Shown piece by piece: positions 26,947-35,058 of a DNA stretch of 37,540 nt. A program made the translations under genes and the position numbers. Under the pieces are notes generated by a model that did not search any database, was not told the origin of the DNA, and saw nothing but the letters and a program-made list of their open reading frames with translations. This stretch comes from Marinobacter sp. AC-23. GTDB lineage: Bacteria; Pseudomonadota; Gammaproteobacteria; Pseudomonadales; Oleiphilaceae. The stretch is from contig NZ_MBPP01000055.1 in NCBI RefSeq assembly GCF_001858325.1, forward strand, positions 1-37,540, in the 5' to 3' direction. Numbering within the stretch: the first letter of the stretch is position 1; every line of letters starts with the position of its first letter.

Positions 26947-29141
26947 TCAGCCCGCAGTTACTTCTTTACGTTTCTGTTGACCAGTTTGGCCTTTACCCCG
27001 GCGCCAGCCATGCAGTTTCTCCAACAATTTCAGAATGCCTTCAGGCGCATGTGCACGTTTCCACTCACCGGCCGCGTACTTGGCCGATTCGTTCCAGGTC
27101 GGGTACGGGTGAATGGTGCCCAAAATCTTGCTCAAGCCCAGGCCGTGCTTCATGGCCAGCGTGAACTCCGCCAGGATTTCAGCGGCGTGAGCGCCTACTA
27201 CCACCGCACCTAAAATTTTGTCCTTGCCTGGCGGTGTAAGCACTTTGATAAAGCCATAGTCCTCGCTGTCGGTAATCGCCCGGTCGAGATCGTCCAAACC
27301 ATAGCGAGTGATTTCATAGGCCACACCCTGTTCTTTCGCCTCGGCTTCACTTAATCCAACTCGGGCTACTTCCGGCGAAGTGAACGTCACCCAGGGCATA
27401 ACGCGATAATCCACTTTGAAGCTTTTGAACTGGCCGAACAGGCCATTTACCGCCGCATACCAACCTGATGAGCCGCAGCGTGGGTAAACTGATACGGCCC
27501 AGCCACATCGCCACAGGCGAATACGTTGGGATAGCGCAGGCTCATATCGTCGTCCACCTGCACAGTTCCATTGGGCAGTGTTTCGATACCGATTTTTTCG
27601 AGCCCCAGGCCTTTTGTGTTTGCGGCGCGGCCCACAGCGACCAGCACCTGATCGAAGGCAATACGAACCCGCTCTCCCTTGTGCTCGCAGTAAACCACCT
27701 TCTCGCCCTCTTCAATGGCGAATTCCTTGGCCGCATGTTCCAAACGAAGGTCAACACCATCGTGCTCAAACTGAGCCTTCACCAGCTCTGACACGTCGCT
27801 ATCTTCTTTAGCCAACAGTCGCTCACCCATTTCTACCTGAATCACCTGGCTGCCCAGGCGCGCAAAGGCGTGGGCTAATTCCGAGCCGATAGGCCCGCCG
27901 CCCAGAACCAGCAGCCGCTCTGGCTGTTCCTCAAGTTCCCAAAGGTTGTCCGAATTCAGCGGATTCATACCGTCAAGTCCGGGTATCGGTGGCATGGCCG
28001 GCTTACCCCCGGTCGCAACCACTATGCTGCGTGCCGTTAGACGCTCCGTGCGCCCATCGTTGTGTTTTACTTCTAACTCCCAGGGAGATACGAAGCTGGC
28101 CTCGCCAAAGATGCAGTCCACGCCTAGTTTTTGGTAGCGCTCGGGAGAGTCGTGGGGCTCTATTTTTGCCACCACATCCTTAACCCGGTTCATGATGTTT
28201 CGAAACGAGCCCTTCACGGGCACAGATTCCAGCCCATAACGATTGGCGTGGCGCATAGTATCTGCGGCTTTGGCACTGCGGATCAGCGCCTTGGAAGGCA
28301 CACACCCGGTGTTGAGGCAATCGCCGCCTAATTTGTGCTTTTCAATCAGCGCCACTTTGGCTTTCACCGCTGCGGCAATGTAGGCGGAAACAAGGCCGGC
28401 AGAGCCGCCGCCAATCACCAGCAGGTTGTAATCAAAGCGCTCAGGCTTCTGCCAACCCGCATAGACTTTCCGGCGGCGAATAAAACCGACCACAAACTTG
28501 GCAATTAGCGGGAAAAGCCCCAACAGCGCGAAGGAAAGCAACAAATCGGCCGAGACGATGTCAGCAGTAGACTCGATTTGCCCCAACTGGGTTCCGGCGT
28601 TCACATACACAAACGTACCCGGCAGCATGGCAACCCAGCTTACAAGGGCGTAGGTGCGCAGTTTCATTGCGGTGAGGCCCATGGCCAGGTTGATCAGGAA
28701 AAAGGGAAACACCGGAACCAATCGAAGGGTGGCCAGATAAAAAGCGCCATCTTTTGAAATTCCCCGGTCCATCTTCGCCACGGTTTCCGCGTAGCGCTTG
28801 CGCAGAGTGTCACGCATAAGGAACCGGGCCACGAGAAAGGCCAGAGACGCACCTAAGGTTGAGGCAATGGAAACCGCAGCCAGACCATAGAGGTTGCCGA
28901 AAAAAGCGCCACCGGCCAGGGTCATGATCGCTGCACCGGGCAATGAAAGTGCGGCTACGACGACATAAATCGCGGCATAACCGGCAACCGCCACGAACAG
29001 GTTCTGATCAACCCATTCGGCCAGAGCCCCCTGGTGCGCCTGGAGATTTTCCAATGTCAGAAGTTTGTGCCCATCGAAACCCAGGAAAACGCCCACGATT
29101 GCGACGATAGCAATAATAAGAAAAAGCTTTTTACGATTCAT
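26947..29141 (-). CDS. VTT (SNARE-associated/TVP38) domain fused to pyridine nucleotide-disulfide oxidoreductase (frameshifted)
   Basis: The fusion protein is ~731 aa. Residues ~1-230 are a VTT/DedA-like membrane domain (VVAALSLPGAAIMTLAGGAF; LRLVPVFPFFLINLAMGLTA). Residues ~245-700 are a flavin disulfide reductase like mercuric or dihydrolipoamide reductase, with redox cysteines in GGDCLNTGCVPSKA and the C-terminal His-Pro motif GTIHPYPTWNESAKYAAGEW. The frame breaks near 27463: one extra base after HQ changes VGMRR-stop to AWYAAVNGLFGQFKSFKVDY and joins the two open frames. Such fusions exist in bacteria, but the electron acceptor is not known. It probably heads the minus-strand run. Confidence 0.85.
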
Positions 29142-29257
29142 AACCAAACCTGTTAAAAGTGTATAAACCAATACGCTGTTATGACCAAGACACAAACACC
29201 GACTGGAAGTTACATCTATTTTGAATTATTATTTTTGAGTGATCGTTACAGAATACC

Positions 29258-29264
29258 GGAACTT
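29258..29264 (+). promoter_or_regulatory. Candidate ECF-type -35 element before the sigma factor gene
   Basis: GGAACTT is a common ECF sigma -35 motif. It lies 74 bases before the ECF sigma start codon. Similar elements occur before DoxX (30292) and the tandem DsbA-like gene (35171), so the sigma factor may control itself and its neighbours. I see no clear shared -10. Confidence 0.35.
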
Positions 29265-29331
29265 TTATCGATTCTGAAGCACTGTAGATAGAGACATCCA
29301 GCAACCTCAGACTCACTAAGGGCTGAAACCC

Positions 29332-29952
29332 ATGGACACATCGGTGCAACCGGATACCGAATCTTCACTGATCGAAGACCTGAAAAAAGGTAATGCGACC
29401 GCCTACAAACACGCGGTACGAGAGTATTCCCCGGGTATGCTGGCTGTTGCCCGTTTTTATCAGGACCAGTCCGGCGCAGAGGAAATAGTTCAGGACTGCT
29501 GGGTGACGGTCATTGGCGCCATTCATAAATTCGAGGGCAGATCTGGCCTGAAAACCTGGCTGCATCGCATTGTCGCTAACCGCTGCAAAAACAAACTTCG
29601 CGCCACCAACCGGGAAGTAAGCACCGATTTTTCCGAAACCCTGGACCCGGAACTGGCTAGCCGCTTCAAATCCAATGGCCGCTGGAGCCTACCGCCCAAA
29701 CTGATTTTTCACGAATCTGCAGACACCCTGATGGAAAACGAAGCCCTAAGCGACTGTCTGGACAAGCACCTTTCCACCTTGCCGGAAACCCAGCGCTCCG
29801 CCCTGATGCTTTACGAGGCTCACCAACACAAATCCGAAGATGTCTGTAACATTCTTGATGTGAGCGCCTCTAACCTCCGGGTACTTCTACACCGTGCGAG
29901 GCAAAAAATCTTTCTCATGGTGGAAACCTTCCAGGAGACGGGCGAATGTTAA
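29332..29952 (+). CDS. ECF-type RNA polymerase sigma factor
   Basis: The 206-aa protein has sigma region 2 at ~20-92 (VARFYQDQSGAEEIVQDCWV; GLKTWLHRIVANRCKNKLR) and region 4 at ~150-195 (LPETQRSALMLYEAHQHKSE; NLRVLLHRARQKI). It directs transcription of a stress or metabolic regulon. AAGGG eight bases before the ATG sets the start. Its stop overlaps the anti-sigma start, the usual sigma/anti-sigma arrangement. Confidence 0.92.
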   Translation: MDTSVQPDTESSLIEDLKKGNATAYKHAVREYSPGMLAVARFYQDQSGAEEIVQDCWVTVIGAIHKFEGRSGLKTWLHRIVANRCKNKLRATNREVSTDFSETLDPELASRFKSNGRWSLPPKLIFHESADTLMENEALSDCLDKHLSTLPETQRSALMLYEAHQHKSEDVCNILDVSASNLRVLLHRARQKIFLMVETFQETGEC

Positions 29953-30206
29953 TGTGCAAAGGCTTGGCCGAAATTGCCAGTGACTACATCGATGACGAAC
30001 TGAACAGCCGGCAAAACCTGTCTGTGAAAATGCACCTGATGATGTGCAAACACTGCCGAACCTTTATTGGCAATCTGCGCGCGAGCACAGACCTTTTGAA
30101 AGCGCATTCATCCGGGCGCGACAATGAAGAAATGATTCGCAGAATCGATGAGCGGGTGGCCGAAGCGCTCAAAACATGGACACCCGAGGGCAATAATACT
30201 GAGTAA
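29946..30206 (+). CDS. Zinc-finger anti-sigma factor
   Basis: An 86-aa soluble protein with HLMMCKHC (His30, Cys34, Cys37), the HxxxCxxC core of ZAS/zf-HC2 anti-sigma factors. A further Cys lies near the N-terminus (MLMCKGLAEIASDYIDDEL). It has no membrane helix, so it probably acts as a cytoplasmic redox or metal-responsive anti-sigma factor. It overlaps the sigma gene by 7 bp. Confidence 0.85.
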   Translation: MLMCKGLAEIASDYIDDELNSRQNLSVKMHLMMCKHCRTFIGNLRASTDLLKAHSSGRDNEEMIRRIDERVAEALKTWTPEGNNTE

Positions 30207-30291
30207 AGAAAGATAGCCTATCGAACCTTGGCCTTTTGGGCTTCCTCATGAACAATCTGTTTTGTAATTTCCGACTCCCGAAGCAGGTGGC

Positions 30292-30298
30292 GGAACTT
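30292..30298 (+). promoter_or_regulatory. Candidate ECF-type -35 element before doxX
   Basis: GGAACTTTCT here and before the tandem DsbA-like gene (35171) is identical over 10 bases. It is 63 bases before the DoxX start codon. Confidence 0.35.
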
Positions 30299-30354
30299 TC
30301 TAAAACCACGCTTGTCACTGGAGCGATCGTTCAAAAACCCAAAAGGAGAAAGGA

Positions 30355-30765
30355 ATGCCCAAACAGTTACCCCTTGCCCTGCTGCTGCTCAGACTCGGTA
30401 TTTTCATTGTATTTTTGTTCTGGACCCTGGACAAACTGGTTCAGCCCGAACACGCCGCCAAAGTCTTCACAGCGTTCTATGGCCTCGGAGGCCTTGGCGA
30501 AAGCGTGTTTTACACAATGGGGATCGCCCAGCTTGCACTGATCCTCGCCTTCGTTGCCGGGCTGTTTAAAACCTGGACCTACGGTGCCATTCTGGTGTTC
30601 CACGGGGTCTCCACCTTCGCGGCAGTCAGCAAATACCTCCAGCCGTTCGACAACCTTATATTTTTTGCTGCCTGGCCAATGCTGGCCGCCTGTGCCGCCT
30701 TATTCCTGCTGCGAGATTACGATACCCTGACACTTTCACGGCAACCCGCCCCCGTCACTGCCTAG
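30355..30765 (+). CDS. DoxX family membrane protein
   Basis: The 136-aa protein has four hydrophobic helices (LLLLRLGIFIVFLFWTLDKL first) with the DoxX pattern including FYGLGGLGESVFYTMGIAQL. DoxX-like proteins are membrane proteins often found beside ECF sigma factors and redox or peptide systems. AAAGGAGAAAGG precedes the ATG. Function not established. Confidence 0.82.
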   Translation: MPKQLPLALLLLRLGIFIVFLFWTLDKLVQPEHAAKVFTAFYGLGGLGESVFYTMGIAQLALILAFVAGLFKTWTYGAILVFHGVSTFAAVSKYLQPFDNLIFFAAWPMLAACAALFLLRDYDTLTLSRQPAPVTA

Positions 30766-30793
30766 TACGCGGCGGTCATTCCTAAAACAAACG

Positions 30794-30842
30794 CCCCGGT
30801 TGTCTGCCAATGATATCAATATAGACAGATTCACAACCGGGG
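30794..30842. terminator. Inverted repeat between convergent genes
   Basis: CCCCGGTTGT (30794-30803) and ACAACCGGGG (30833-30842) form a perfect 10-bp stem. TCTG and CAGA inside can extend it with a small bulge. It lies between doxX and the cytochrome gene, which converge, and may terminate both. No T-run follows. Confidence 0.5.
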
Positions 30843-30922
30843 TACTGCATGCTTCTTTACCATCTGACCCACTCCCGGAAGGAGCACCAGGATTCATACC
30901 CCTTGCCCGATTTAAAGCGGCG

Positions 30923-31576
30923 TTATTTCTTGTCGATAAATTCCTTTTGCGCAACTCGTGCGTATTCGGTTAGCGCAGCCAACTCCTCGGACCCCCACTC
31001 GAGGGGCTCGGCCGCCATGGGTGCTACCATGCAGATCTGAACCATTTCATCCAGATGCACCATGTCCATACCAAAGTCACGCTGGCCCATAGCCACAAAA
31101 TGCGGATATTCGTTCTTGAAGGTAGCGTTGTAGCCTACGCCGTTTGCATGGCAAGTGGCGCAAGAAAGACCATTGGAGGACAGGCTGGTGTCGTTAAACA
31201 GCTCCTTACCCTTGGCCCTCAGATCAGCCACATTGCCCTGGTAGGGTGTGTAGCCTTCAGGCCGGCGAACCGCTTTCTTGAGGCTGGCCGATACACCCTC
31301 CGCTTCGCCCTCGGCCTCACCTTCACCTTCGGCGCTGCTCTGTGCTTCACCTTCTCCTTTGGCTGAACCTTCTGCCTCGGCTTTGGCCTCGCCTTCAGCT
31401 TTAGCTTCGCCTTCTGCTTCGCCCTGTGCCGCTTCTGCGGATGGAATCAGCCCCAGAAAAGAGCCGGAGCCCGTGCTGAAGCCTGCTGCTGCCACCACCG
31501 TCATCATGGGAATAGACACCATGAGATTTCGGGACAGCTTGCGTAAGAGTTCTTTTCGGTTTTTATTTGTGGACAT
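30923..31576 (-). CDS. Exported c-type cytochrome with Glu/Gly/Ala-repeat segment
   Basis: Residues 1-50 look like an export signal with a basic, leucine-rich front (RKELLRKLSR) and end at PSAEAA. Residues 51-94 are almost only Glu, Gly, Ala and Lys (QGEAEGEAKAEGEAKAEAEG and onward). The rest is a mono-heme cytochrome c domain with CATCH at 139-143 and a Met-rich distal part (VHLDEMVQICMVAPMAAEPL). CCGGAGG before the ATG at 31576 sets the start; the frame is open upstream into the DinB-like gene. The first 28 residues align without gaps with the small repeat protein at 32261-32602. It is the last gene of the TTL run. Its role is unknown. Confidence 0.8.
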   Translation of the reverse strand: MSTNKNRKELLRKLSRNLMVSIPMMTVVAAAGFSTGSGSFLGLIPSAEAAQGEAEGEAKAEGEAKAEAEGSAKGEGEAQSSAEGEGEAEGEAEGVSASLKKAVRRPEGYTPYQGNVADLRAKGKELFNDTSLSSNGLSCATCHANGVGYNATFKNEYPHFVAMGQRDFGMDMVHLDEMVQICMVAPMAAEPLEWGSEELAALTEYARVAQKEFIDKK

Positions 31577-31577
31577 A

Positions 31578-32181
31578 TCAATAACCTCCGGTTGTACTTT
31601 TTTCTTGATCAGGATGTTTGCGCTTCTGGCCGTGTCCGACGCCTGCCTTTCCAGGTAGCGCAACGTCGAGGGATGGACTCCGAATTCAGCACTGACTTCC
31701 ACACCTGCCTGCTCAGCAAGCATTCTGATGATGGCCATGTGGTGAATGGTGTGGCTGGCCAGAAACACCAGTTCACGATCGACACTGGTGGTTACCACTT
31801 GCCATCACTGTTGTGCAGCATTGCAAGTTCATTGCGATACTCTGTTCCAAACCGGTTGCGCAATTCCCGTAAGATGCCTGACAGGCGGTGCCCCCCGGTC
31901 CGTCGGTCTGTTTCCAGTGACAAATCCCGGTTCCGGTTTTCATAGTCGAGCAATGCCCCGGGGCAATCAGTGGCCGACAACAGGGCGCTGTAGTGATCGA
32001 TGATGTGACGAACGTGCTTGCCAATCACATGCTGTTTCCTGTGACCAAAGCTTTGCCGGTACAGGTTCCCGGGCAACGCCTGCAACAGGTCGATGAGTTG
32101 CCCGATGGCATGGGCATTTTCTTCAACAATGTCGCTCACGTCCCGACGCGTATCTGAAACTGGCTGTGTCATGGTATTCAT
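31578..32181 (-). CDS. DinB-like protein (frameshifted)
   Basis: This four-helix DinB/YfiT-like protein has likely metal-binding histidines in HVRHIIDHYSALL and SHTIHHMAIIRML. The frame stops at GKW near 31792, but the next frame continues VTTSVDRELVFLASHTIHHM. One more A in GGCAAGTGG (minus strand, near 31799) joins them as GKVVTTSVD. Downstream the frame runs into the cytochrome ORF without a stop. One further A in the AAGAAAAAAG run near 31595 would give a TGA at 31578, just before the cytochrome ATG, and a ~201-aa product. The first correction is well supported, the second is a guess. DinB-family proteins include thiol-dependent transferases, but no substrate can be named. Confidence 0.72.
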
Positions 32182-32260
32182 CCGTTTCCTGTTGTTCTTT
32201 TAAGCGCTGAAAGCGACCGAGTGGACACAAGCGTTACTCATGCCCACATCGATCAACATC

Positions 32261-32602
32261 TCAGCCTTTGGCTTTTCCCTCGGCCTCGCCTTCCCCTTCG
32301 CCCTCTCCCTTGGCGTCATCCTTGTCATGGCCTTTCTTCTTGGCTTTGCCTTCAGCTTCTCCTTCTCCTTTGGCTTCACCTTTGCCTTCGGCTTCACCCT
32401 CTCCGTAGCCCTTCTTCTTGGCTTCGCCCTCGGCTTCCGCCTCTCCTGCGGCAAGCATCAGGTAGCCTGGCTCCGCTGTAACATCGGCGGCTGAGACGTT
32501 AAACGCCGAGGCGCCTATAACGACTGCAAACACGGGGCCGGTGTAGGCCATGCCCCGAGCAAGCTTGCTGAGCAATCTCTGTTTCTGTGTTTCTCTGGAC
32601 AT
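32261..32602 (-). CDS. Small exported Glu/Gly/Ala/Lys-repeat protein
   Basis: The 113-aa protein has a signal-like N-terminus (residues 1-38, ending NVSA) and then a tail (53-113) made almost only of Gly, Glu, Ala and Lys: GEAEAEGEAKKKGYGEGEAE and onward. The first 28 residues match the cytochrome at 30923-31576 in the same register: Met1-Ser2, Leu10-Leu11, Lys13-Leu14, Arg16, Pro23 and Val27-Val28. GGGGA precedes the ATG. It lies between the HprK-like and DinB-like genes on the same strand. Size, position next to a TTL-PqqD protein and the repeat tail make it a candidate modification substrate; that is inference. Confidence 0.7.
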   Translation of the reverse strand: MSRETQKQRLLSKLARGMAYTGPVFAVVIGASAFNVSAADVTAEPGYLMLAAGEAEAEGEAKKKGYGEGEAEGKGEAKGEGEAEGKAKKKGHDKDDAKGEGEGEGEAEGKAKG

Positions 32603-32631
32603 GATGCGTCCCCTTTGCTTTTCACGTTATT

Positions 32632-32650
32632 GCCAGGTTGTATACCTGGC
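32632..32650 (-). promoter_or_regulatory. Hairpin before the repeat-protein gene
   Basis: GCCAGGT and ACCTGGC form a perfect 7-bp stem with a 5-base loop, 30 bases upstream of the repeat-protein start and after the HprK-like gene. No T-run follows, so it may be a processing or mRNA stability element. Confidence 0.45.
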
Positions 32651-32683
32651 CTCCTATTACCCGGAATCGAAGAACATTTGTGC

Positions 32684-33484
32684 TCAACGGCTCCCGGATG
32701 CCTTTTGCGGTGCTCTCTGAGAACACCGCCCGGACAGTGCCGCAGCAGCGGCCTCCGGATTATTCATATCAACCAGATAGCGTTCGCAGCCTTCCAGCCA
32801 ATCTGCAAGTCTGGTGAAGCCACCGGTATCCAGTGGCCGCCCGTCTTCGGAACAGCAGTTGGCAACGAGGTGTCTGAGCACCTCATTCACGGTCATGGCC
32901 TGTACACCACTTTTGTCTTCGAGTGGCGCTTTCGTGGGAACAAGCACCGCAAGCACTTGAGCGGTATTGCCCGTCATACCCGCCATTGCAGGCAGGAACA
33001 TTCCCTCCTGATCAGGGGCCTGCAGGGGCAGCCCCAGCCCTTCAACGTGATCGTCTACGGAGGCTTTCAGCAGTGCCCCGCGGCCATAATCAGCACGCCA
33101 GTGGGTAGCCAGGGACAGGGTCAGCGCGTCGCGCAGAATTGGCTCGCTATGGCTGACCATAAACATCGCGCCAGCCTGGTCAGGGCCGGCAACCAGACCG
33201 GCGTCTATGGCAATGTCATCGTGTTTGGCGGCTTGTGTTGCCAGGCAGCGGGCAAGTGCGGGGGCGACAGCCGAAAGCGGCAACCGCGGGTGGACCACTT
33301 TGCCATCGAGAATTAACGTAAAGCCCGGCGTATCCCGGACAATTTCGAGCCGGGGCAGCGAGTCTTTTCCCGCCTCGTCGGAAACCGCCATCGGCTGCAA
33401 CAGAGCTTCAATCCGATTGACCAGCGCTGCACTGTCGGTAAAGAATCGGGCCCGAAAGCGACCGCAGGCCAGCACCACCGACAT
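32684..33484 (-). CDS. HprK-related protein without a Walker A motif
   Basis: The 266-aa protein follows the order of HprK-related kinases seen in peptide-modification clusters: an N-terminal beta region (VRDTPGFTLILDGKVV), a helical stretch (LARCLATQAAKHDDIAIDAG), the site where Walker A would lie, DDHVEGLGLPLQAP, a late VPTKAPLED and a C-terminal CERYLVDMNNPEAAAAAL. Where GxxGSGKS is expected the sequence reads VAGPDQAGAMFMVSHSEPIL, so it should not bind ATP in the usual way. It starts inside the end of the TTL frame. HprK is my best match on fold order; the identity is moderate. Confidence 0.5.
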   Translation of the reverse strand: MSVVLACGRFRARFFTDSAALVNRIEALLQPMAVSDEAGKDSLPRLEIVRDTPGFTLILDGKVVHPRLPLSAVAPALARCLATQAAKHDDIAIDAGLVAGPDQAGAMFMVSHSEPILRDALTLSLATHWRADYGRGALLKASVDDHVEGLGLPLQAPDQEGMFLPAMAGMTGNTAQVLAVLVPTKAPLEDKSGVQAMTVNEVLRHLVANCCSEDGRPLDTGGFTRLADWLEGCERYLVDMNNPEAAAAALSGRCSQRAPQKASGSR

Positions 33485-35058
33485 CCTGGCGGACGCTCCG
33501 GGAAGGGCGGCTGGACAGATTCCAGCGTAACCCGCTCAGCCGGGCAATTCTCAGATTGCACCAGAAAACGGTTATTAACCCAGTCAGCCAGTGTATTCCA
33601 TACATCATTGCGGATAGCCCAGGCGTCCGGGGCCACAGGCATACTTTTGAAAGCGGAATCTACCAGCGTCGACGCAATGTCATCCGGCCCGGCACCTTCT
33701 GTGGCCATCAACCAGATCAGTGAGGCGGTCTCGTTCAGGCTGCTCAGGTGGCCCAGCCTGGTGTCGTAGACATAGACCTGGTCTTCACTGAAGGTCTCCT
33801 CGGACATCCATCGTTCAAGACGAGGCTGTTTCACCGGCCGGTCGGAGAGCGCTCGGGCAACCACCCAGTCAGGCAGCCGAGGCAGAGCCATAAACGGCAG
33901 GTATGCCGTGGGATCCGACCCAGGTATCAGGTTCCTGAAGCCACCACTGTTGGCAATTTCAGCCCGGGTTTCCCGAATTAGCCGTTCCGCCGTGGAGTCG
34001 GCAGAATCGGCACCCGCAGGCCGGTTAAGACCTAGCATTTCAACCATATCCGCTATCAGGGCGCCTTTGATGCTTTCCTCAATGTCGCCGCCACTCTCTG
34101 GGCCGGCGCAAACTCCCAGAGACGGGCTGAGATTGCACTCCAGGATCCAGGGCTTGAGGCTGTCGTCGACCAGGCAGTCAATGCCCATGAGTTCATAACA
34201 GCCCCGGGTGTCGGCACCGACGACTCTTGAGCGCTCACGCATGGGTTCAAGGGCTGCAAGGCAGGTCAGGGCAACCATATCCTCAATTTTGGCGAACAGC
34301 GCCTCATCGTCATGGCCCTGCTCCCGCAACCACGCCCGGTAGCGCTCAAAATCCACGAATTCCACGGGTACGTCGGCCTCGAGGTTCAAGGCGTTGACAT
34401 CAGGGTTAGTCAGGTAACTGTACGGATTATCGGCGTTTTTCTGGTCGTAAGGTGCCGACGCCAGCTTGGCAAACCCCTGGCGGTAAAGGTAAACCCTGAA
34501 GGGCGAAACAGAAGACACCAGCACATACAGGCGCAGCACATATTTCCGGCCATGCATGGTATGGGGGTTTTCAAGGTACTCCTGAACCATCCAGGAGGAT
34601 TCCATGGGCACGTCCGCCGGGTCGCCCACCAACTGGATACCTTTTCCGCGGGCGGCATTCTTGGGCTTGAGAATCCAGCGCTTGCCTGGATTCTCAAGTG
34701 CGGCCTGCTGGAAGTCGTGGTAATCCTCGGGCATTGAGAACACCCCGGGCACGAAAGCAAGGCGATCGGTCAGATGCCCGCCGCCTTCCTCCTGCCGCTC
34801 CACTCGTTCCCGCAGATCCATAAGGCTGCGGTATAGACGGCTTTTCACCGTGAGGGCATTGTTGCCGGGAATATGATTAATTTTCCGCTCCGGCCCCACC
34901 TGGCTGAAAAACTCCGGGTCTGGCATCCCGGTATACCAGCAGGCGTGCCATTGTTCGGAGGTCTCTGCCTGTTGCCACAGGGATTTGTCGAGGGATTCTT
35001 CGAAAAAGCGGTCTTCCTCGTAGGACCTGTTGCCACCCATCCAATAGTGCCGAGTCAT
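33313..35058 (-). CDS. Tubulin-tyrosine ligase-like ATP-grasp protein with C-terminal PqqD-like domain
   Basis: Residues ~100-350 follow the TTL ATP-grasp fold: RWILKPKNAARGKGIQLVGD, SWMVQEYLENPHTMHGRKYV, LRLYVLVSSVSPFRVYLYRQ, YSYLTNPDVN and WILECNLSPSLGVCAGPESG. TTL enzymes add Tyr, Glu or Gly to glutamate-rich chains. Residues ~430-510 resemble a PqqD domain (VYVYDTRLGHLSSLNETASL, then IWLMATEG), a binder of modified peptides. The frame overlaps the HprK-like gene by 172 bp with an unconvincing last part. One more C near 33542 would end it at a TGA at 33536, giving ~507 aa. The ATG at 35058 (GGAGAG upstream) is preferred to the open frame start at 35154. Substrate unknown. Confidence 0.8.
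   Translation of the reverse strand: MTRHYWMGGNRSYEEDRFFEESLDKSLWQQAETSEQWHACWYTGMPDPEFFSQVGPERKINHIPGNNALTVKSRLYRSLMDLRERVERQEEGGGHLTDRLAFVPGVFSMPEDYHDFQQAALENPGKRWILKPKNAARGKGIQLVGDPADVPMESSWMVQEYLENPHTMHGRKYVLRLYVLVSSVSPFRVYLYRQGFAKLASAPYDQKNADNPYSYLTNPDVNALNLEADVPVEFVDFERYRAWLREQGHDDEALFAKIEDMVALTCLAALEPMRERSRVVGADTRGCYELMGIDCLVDDSLKPWILECNLSPSLGVCAGPESGGDIEESIKGALIADMVEMLGLNRPAGADSADSTAERLIRETRAEIANSGGFRNLIPGSDPTAYLPFMALPRLPDWVVARALSDRPVKQPRLERWMSEETFSEDQVYVYDTRLGHLSSLNETASLIWLMATEGAGPDDIASTLVDSAFKSMPVAPDAWAIRNDVWNTLADWVNNRFLVQSENCPAERVTLESVQPPFPERPPGCRWCWPAVAFGPDSLPTVQRWSIGLKLCCSRWRFPTRREKTRCPGSKLSGIRRALR

Noticed and set aside
32221..32494. Plus-strand open frames encoding runs of Phe, Leu, Ala and Gly that look like a membrane protein
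   Set aside because: They are the antisense of the GEAEGEAK repeat gene on the minus strand. The repeat codons alone explain the pattern, and there is no family match or ribosome site.
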